A DNA stretch of 64,000 nucleotides from Panopea generosa (taxonomy: Eukaryota > Mollusca > Bivalvia > Adapedonta > Hiatellidae). The stretch covers positions 40,945,616 to 41,009,615 of the forward strand of contig CM055901.1 in NCBI GenBank assembly GCA_029582155.1, given 5' to 3'. Below are positions 57,576-64,000 of the stretch, in pieces. The notes under the pieces are model-generated. The model was given only the letters and a program-made list of their open reading frames with translations. It ran no database searches and was not told the origin of the DNA. A program made the translations under genes and the position numbers. Positions within the stretch are counted from its first letter, which is position 1. Every line of letters begins with the position of its first letter.

Positions 57576-57848
57576 TACTGTTTTTAGCGAAAGGCTCTGC
57601 TGGGCTGATGTCATGGAAAATTGTCCATGGTCGTCCATCCGTCTGTTAACCTTTTTCTTGTAGACGCGATAGCACCTTCACAAATGCCTCCACCACAGGG
57701 CTTATAAGCACATTTGAAGTAAAATTTTATACATGGCTGTATTGTTAAAAAAATTTTTTAGAAATGGTAGCTGGCAGTACATATTAACTTTATTTATTAA
57801 CCGATTTTATAATGTTATCTATTTAGATAACTGAAGATATCTTGTTTT
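57576..57848 (+). mobile_element. HINE-like element, family F, second copy
   Basis: Starts TTTTTAGCGAAAGGCTCTGC with 'tgctgggctgatgtcatgg'; ends with the hairpin GTTATCTATTTAGATAAC, then TGAAGATATCTTG in a T run. Assignment to the same family as 20875-21059 is tentative. Confidence 0.4.
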
Positions 57849-58315
57849 CAAAACTGAAAAGATAATTAAAATCCATAATTAAATGAATGAAATGGAATTT
57901 GAACTGAGCTGACCATTGTGATTAAATTTACATTATATTTTTAGCTAGAAAAAAATGGTGATGTCCTTTAATTTTTTCATTAATTATTATTCAGTTTTAA
58001 TTATTCTTTATATGGCTATGTTAGAAACATAATGTATTTTAAGGAAAGCTAAAGCTTTGTAAATCAAACAAAATTATAGAAGGTACATCCTTTGAAAATC
58101 ATACTGAAAATAAATTATTTGGCATTAAATTTGTGGTTGGAAATTTTTTATACTTTTATCTATATGAATTACATGCTTAATTTTTGCAGTTTTATAAACA
58201 AAATCAAATTCAGGTAATTTGAAGACAAATAATAAAGATATAAGTAGATTACTGAAATCTGACTCTTTGGGGTTTTGTTTTTAAATCTTGGATTAGCAAT
58301 TTGAAAATGTCTAAC
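57849..58315. other. No gene seen
   Basis: Strongly AT-rich; would be intron or intergenic if the exon at 58316-58455 is real. Confidence 0.35.
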
Positions 58316-58455
58316 CTACTTCTCCACCAACCATCAGCATCTCCAGGCTTTCAACGCACATAGCACTTGGATTAGCTTTGTGTGAGATTTGGTAAAATAA
58401 GCCTTTCAAGTGATTGTGATTGATTACGATGTCGAGGTCGTGTGCAAGAGGCATG
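58316..58455 (-). CDS. Candidate internal exon of an unrecognised - strand gene
   Basis: On the - strand, the pyrimidine-rich acceptor tgttttcatttatttag is followed by 140 open bases and the donor gtag|gttaga. The frame is open throughout: one base, 46 codons, one base. It reads MPLAHDLDIVINHNHLKGLF, then YQISHKANPSAMCVESLEML and MVGGEV. The composition is protein-like, and this block is more complex than the surrounding AT-rich sequence. I do not recognise the family. If real, it belongs to a gene convergent with NF-YC whose other exons are outside or not detected. Confidence 0.4.
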
Positions 58456-58869
58456 CTAAATAAATGAAAACAAGACATGATGGTGTTGGCCGATTGCATC
58501 ATATAAATTTAAGAAATAAGTTAATTTGCTGAAGATCTAAGAGATATCGACTTACAAGCAATGTTTACAAAGAGTTCACTTTACATGTGGCTCATACAAG
58601 TGTCTTATGGGAGATCAACAACAAAAAACAATTCACAGCTTAACTAGTATGTATTAAAGAGGTCTGTACATTGTATCAATGAAGACTTTCATGATCTAAA
58701 ATTATGATCACTCAGATGTTTTTCTTTGATTAAGGTTTTTAAGTATTGAAGTATGCACTTAACTATGCTGGTGAAACAGAGGCCTGGTTGTGAATCTCAG
58801 CATAAAGACTATGGTTTGTTCAGGACCATTATCAAGTTTGTTTCTCGGTATTTTACTTATATGCATTTT
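58456..58869. other. No gene seen
   Basis: AT-rich spacer before the family A element. Confidence 0.35.
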
Positions 58870-60146
58870 TAGCTCACCTGAGCTAAAGGCTCACAGGTGA
58901 GCTTTTGTGATCGCCTGGTGTCCGTCAGCCGTCTTCTGTCGTTCACTTTTAGCTTCTAACAACTTCTCTAGAACCACTGGGCCAATTTTGATATAACTTC
59001 ACAGAAATGTTCCTTTGGTGACCCTCTACCAAGTTTGTTCAAGCCAACTTGATTCGTCAAAAAACATGGCCGCCAGGGGGCGGGGCAAGTTTAATTAGTA
59101 AAAACTTAAAAAAGTTTCTTGTCAGAAACTACAGGCTCGATTTTAAAATAATTTAATAGAAATGTTTCTTAGAGGACCCTTCACCAAGTGTGTTCAAACT
59201 GTAGTGATTCATCAAAAAACATGGCGGCCAGGGAGTGGGGTTAGTTTACTATTTAAGCTATAGTAGAAACTTAAAAAATCTTCTTGTTAGAAACATCTGG
59301 GCCAATTTTGATATAACTTACAGAAATGTTCCTTTGGTGACTCTCTACCAAGTTTGTTCAAGCCATCTTGATTCGTCAAAAAACATGGCTGCCAGGGGGG
59401 CAGGGCAAGTTTAATTAGTAAAAACCTAAAAAATCTTCTTGTCAGAAACTACTGGCTCAATTTTAAAATAATTTCACAGAAATGTTCCTTGGAGGACCCT
59501 TCATCAAGTTTGTTCAAACCGTAGTGAATCGTCGAAAAAACATGGCGGCCAGGGGGTGGGGTTAGTTTACTATATAAGCTATAGTAAAAACTTAATAAAT
59601 CTTCTTGTCAGAAACCACCAGATCAATTTTAAAACAATTTCGCAGAAATGTTCCTTGGGTGACCCTTTACCAAGTTTGTTTAAGCCGTTGTGATTTGTTA
59701 AAAAACATGACTGCCACAGTGAGGTGCTAGTTTACTATATAGGCAGCTATAGTAAAAACTTCAAAAGCCTTCTTGTCAGAATCTACTGACCTGATTTCGA
59801 TGTAATTTCCCTGACATTTACCATGGGTTAACCTCTACCAAGTTTGTTCCAGCCATTGCGATTCGTCGAAAACATAGTCGCCAGGAGGGGAGGCTTGTTT
59901 TCTTCATATGGATATATAGTGAAAACTTTCTTTCGATATCTGATATCCAGATATCCGCACAAGGATATTATTGTTATGGTACAACTCTTCTATGCATCTG
60001 TTACATCTTCAAAACAAATCAAAATTCTAACTACTCGCCCATCTCGTTTTTCTGGAATTTAGAGTGTACATGTATTATATAATCTACTTAAGTTGGGTGA
60101 CTCAAGGTCACTTAAGTGAGCGATATAGGGCCATCTTGGCCCTCTT
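58870..60146 (+). mobile_element. HINE/Helentron-like element, family A, copy 2
   Basis: 5' end TAGCTCACCTGAGC with the inner palindrome gctcacaggtgagc; tandem ~150-200-bp units as in 2809-4228; 3' end 'cacttaagtgagcgatata', hairpin GGGCCATCTTGGCCC, then CTCTT. Same strand as copy 1. Confidence 0.6.
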
Positions 60147-60394
60147 ATTTTATTACTTATCTATTAATATACTTGAAGTTTCAGCTTACACACACTGAAC
60201 ACATTGGCATGGTGTACTGTTTGTTGTTACTGGGCATAGTGTCACCCAATGATTCAGTTTCTGCCTCGCTCCATTCTGTTAGATACCATTACCCCATGGG
60301 TTTTGTATTTAAATGAACAGAACAGATTGCATATATAAATGACATTATTTTGCATAGATTGTCTGGAATCGTTGGACTAAACAAGCATGATCAA

Positions 60395-60500
60395 AGGTAC
60401 TGTCTTGAGATCACTTACCTCTCAACACCAAGATTGTAGGTTTGAGTCCTGCTCGGTTAAAAAATTTTGTCAGAAAAGGACAGGATTCACAAACGCCCAA
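60395..60500 (+). repeat. SINE head fragment
   Basis: 'cttgagatcacttacctctcaac..c.aagattgtaggtttgagtcctgctcgg' aligns with the tRNA-like head of the SINE at 2531-2767, including the B-box region (ggtttgagtcc), then 'aaa.tttgtcag'. No tail. Confidence 0.5.
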
Positions 60501-61404
60501 AAATGGCCCGGTACAATTTAATAAGATTAAAGATGGATTTTTGCAAAATTTTATTTTTTTTATTTTAATTTTATTTTATTATTTTAAGAAATGTAAATTT
60601 TGTTGTTCAATTTTGTGCTGTTTGCTTAATCAAAAATAAATATCATCAAACATACAATAAAATACTGAGAAAGTATGAAATTCTCCTACATTTTAGGTAA
60701 ATATGTCATGTTTTTAACAGTGGAGGTACTTTTTGCTACCAGACAATATTTACACATTACAATGATCAGAATAAAATCGCTTTGTGTATCAAGAATGCCT
60801 CCATAATATTTTTTTTTTATTTAAATGCCAAAAATGGGTGTGTGTGTGGGGGGGGGGGGGAGGTTTATGATCATTTTCTTTAATTTTACCCGCTTTGAAG
60901 TCATTCTATAAATAGAAAAACATAGAAAATTACATATTCTTTGTATCTTTGATACAAACATATCAAGCTTTGGTGAAAAATTAGTATTGAAAAAATAATG
61001 CATACTGGTATTACAAAGCCGATATTGGGACTTTGTGAACCTGGTCCTTTGCTAGTTACAGAAGGATTCTGGTTCTGCTCAACTTCATTCTGAGGTGTTC
61101 CTCCACAAAACAAATGTTGAATGTGGAATTAAATTCCATTCTTTCCCAATACTTTTTCATTTTAAAAAAATTATCCAATAAACTACTTTTTATGAGATTT
61201 CCAAGAAAAAGCTTACAAAATCACCAACATGCATTAAATATGTAACAATTTGTTAATAAAATGTCATGCCGTTATAATAGTGTTGTTGACTTAATTGTAA
61301 TCCATTAATTTGATAAAATATCTCTATTTTAAGTCAGGTTATGTTTGTAAACAGTACAAAACAAAACATGTCTACTGAGTTTAGTGTTGAGCTTATTTTA
61401 TAAG
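60501..61404. other. AT-rich spacer with one weak - strand exon candidate (60998-61090)
   Basis: On the - strand 'ggaacacctcag|aatgaagttgagc' could be an acceptor, and the frame NEVEQNQNPSVTSKGPGSQS then PNIGF runs to a ttt|gtaata donor-like site. Low complexity and no family match; it may be chance. A G run lies at 60850-60861. Confidence 0.25.
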
Positions 61405-64000
61405 TTGCCTTAATCATTCTGCTGATGGACAATTACATATCCAGTACCTCTCTTATTACACAATATACTTTTATCATTCTGCTGGTGGACAATTACATAT
61501 CCAGTACTTCTCTTATTACACAATATACTTTTATCATTCTGCTGGTGGACAATTACATATCCAGTACCTTTCTTATTACACAATATACCTTTATCATTCT
61601 GCTGGTGGACAATTACATATCCAGTACCTCTCTTATTACACAATATACTTTTATCATTCTGCTGGTGGACAATAACATATCCAGTACCTCTCTTATTACA
61701 CAATATACTTTTATCATTCTGCTGGTGGACAATTACATATCCAGTACCTCTCTTATTACACAATATACCTTTATCTGCTGTCAGATGCACAATAACATAC
61801 CTAGTACCCCTCTTATTACACAATATAACTCTATCTGCTGTCAGAGGGACACCTTTATCTGCTGTCAGATGAACAATTACATACAAAGTACCCCTCTTAT
61901 GACACAATATATATAATATAACTTTATCTGCTGTCAGATGCACAATTACATATCTAGTACCCCTCTTATTACACAATGTAACTTTATCTGCTGTCAGATG
62001 CACAATTACATATCTAGTACCCCTCTTATTACACAATATAACTTTATCTGGTGTCAGATGCACAATTACATACCTAGTACCCCTCTTATTACACAATTTA
62101 ACTTTATCTGCTGTCAGATGGACAATTACATATCTAGTACCCCTCTTATTACACAATATAACTTTATCTGCTGTCAGATGCACAATTACATACCTAGTAC
62201 CCCTTTTATTACACAATATAACTTTATCTGCTGTCAGATGCACAATTACATACTAGTACCCCTCTTATTACACAATATAACTTTATCTGCTGTCAGATGC
62301 ACAATTACATACCTAGTACCAATCTTATTACACAATATACCTCTATCTGCTGTCAGAGGGACACCTTTATCTGCGGTCAGATGGACAATTACATACGTAG
62401 TACCCCTCTTATTACACAATATAACTTTATCTGCTGTCAGATGCACAATTACATACCTAGTACCCCTATTATTACACAATTTAACTTTATCTGCTGTCAG
62501 ATGCACAATTACATATCTAGTACCCCTCTTATTACAAAATATAACTTTATCTGCTGTCAGATGCACAATTACATATCTAGTACCCCTCTTATTACACAAT
62601 ATGCCTTTATCTGCTGTCAAATGCACAATTACATACCTAGTACCCCTCTTATTACACAATATACCTTTATATGCTGTCAGAGGGACACCTTCATCTGCTG
62701 TCAGATGCACAATTACATACCTAGTACCCATCTTATTACACAATATACCTCTATCTGCTGTCAGAGGGACACCTTTATCTGCTGTAAGATGCACAATTAC
62801 ATACGTAGTACCCATCTTATTACACAATATAACTTTATCTACTGTCAGATGCACAATTACATACTTAGTACCCCTCTTATTACACAATTTAACTTTATCT
62901 GCTGTCAGATGCACAATTACATATCTAGTACCCCTCTTATTACAAAATATAACTTTATCTGCTGTCAGATGCACAATTACATATCTAGTACCCCTCTTAT
63001 TACACAATATGCCTTTATCTGGTGTCAGATGCACAATTACATACCTAGTTCCCCTCTTATTACACAATATACCTTTATATGCTGTCAGAGGGACACCTTC
63101 ATCTGCTGTCAGATGAACAATTACATACATAGTACCCCTCTTATTACACAATATATATAATATAACTTTATCTGCTGTCAGATGCACAACTACATATCTA
63201 GTACCCCTCTTATTACACAATATAACTTTATCTGTTGTAAGATGCACAATTACATACCTAGAACCCCTCTTATAACACAATATAACTTTATCTGCTGTCA
63301 GATGCACAATTACATACCTAGTACCCCTCTTATTACACAATTTAACTTTATCTGCTGTCAGATGCACAATTACATACTAGTACCCCTCTTATTACACAAT
63401 ATAACTTTATCTGCTGTCAGATGCACAATTACATACCTCGTACCCATCTTATTACACAATATAACTATCTGCTGTCAGAGGGACACCTTTATCTGCTGTC
63501 AGATGGACAATTACATAGTACCCCTCTTATTACACAATATATATAATATAACTTTATCTGCTGTGAGATGCACAATTACATACCTAGTACCCCTCTTATT
63601 ACACAATTTAACTTTATCTGCTGTCAGATGCACAATTACATATCTAGTACCCCTCTTATTACACAATATAACTTTATCTGCTGTCAGATGCACAATTACA
63701 TACCTAGTACCCCTTTTATTACACAATATAACTTTATCTGCTGTCAGATGCACAATTACATACCTAGTACCCCTCTTATTACACAATATATTTTTATCTG
63801 CTGTCAGATGCACAATTACATACCTAGTACCCGTCTTATTACACAATATACCTCTATCTGCTGTCAGAGGGACACCTTTATATGCTGTCAGATGGACAAT
63901 TACATAGTACCCCTCTTATTACACAATATATATAATATAACTTTATCTGCTGTCAGATGCACAATTACATATCTAGTACCCCTCTTATTACACAATATAA
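61405..64000. repeat. 60-bp satellite array, continuing past the window
   Basis: Units of almost exactly 60 bases in two subfamilies: 61405-61780 (cattctgctggtggacaatt) and 61780 to the end (ctgctgtcagatgcacaatt, acatacctagtacccctctt, attacacaatataactttat). Larger blocks repeat, marked by 'acacaatatatataatataac' at 61911, 63150, 63533 and 63924 and by 'gtcagagggacacc' inserts. Since 60 is a multiple of three, frames of up to 392 (+) and 373 (-) residues run through it; these are not genes. Confidence 0.95.

Noticed and set aside
61938..63116. 392-residue + frame and 373-residue - frame (62246-63367)
   Set aside because: Products of a 60-bp satellite with no stop in those frames; both strands equally open.

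Overview
The window is eukaryotic, intron-rich and AT-rich, and packed with dispersed and tandem repeats. The repeat types (HINE/Helentron-like elements with a 'gctcacctgagc...aaacatggccgccaggggg' body, tRNA-derived SINEs, Harbinger, MULE, pogo and hAT-like DNA elements, a P2X7-type domain fragment) and the protein encoded suggest a mollusc, most likely a bivalve. That placement is inference, because no species-specific marker is visible.

One gene dominates. It is the + strand gene for nuclear transcription factor Y subunit gamma (NF-YC, the HAP5-type histone-fold subunit of the CCAAT-binding complex). Nine coding exons could be joined in phase: 8221-8343, 9867-9938, 20730-20843, 26688-26783, 28831-28987, 33649-33716, 39168-39320, 47861-47947 and 48214-48357, followed by the last coding exon 53043-53123. 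That makes ten exons, and together they give a 364-residue protein. About 1.1 kb of coding sequence is spread over 45 kb. A polyadenylation signal lies at 53498. The 5' non-coding exon and promoter were not identified.

The introns are built from mobile elements and large minisatellites. 1-8205 (upstream) has a hAT-like element, a SINE, HINE-like elements and a MULE with a 9-bp target duplication and a transposase exon. Introns 1-4 hold pogo-like, TTAA-flanked, HINE-like and nested elements. Intron 5 is a ~29-bp minisatellite (about 100 units), each unit carrying a copy of the exon-5 splice donor. Intron 6 is a ~38-bp minisatellite and intron 7 a ~52-bp minisatellite of over 100 units. Intron 9 ends in a ~26-bp minisatellite that has duplicated the last exon's acceptor.

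Downstream of NF-YC, 53.5-64 kb holds a decayed PIF/Harbinger transposon with both its Myb-like and its HARBI1-like genes, one plausible - strand exon of an unknown gene, another HINE-like element, and a 60-bp satellite that runs off the window edge.

The most unusual signal is that three NF-YC introns (5, 8 and 9) contain tandem copies of a real splice site. In each case, use of a neighbouring copy would meet an in-frame stop almost at once. The second is that at least six repeat families share one terminal design (5' inverted motif, matching 3' subterminal motif, small hairpin, then CTCTTG or a variant in a T run), as expected for Helentron-type rolling-circle elements.
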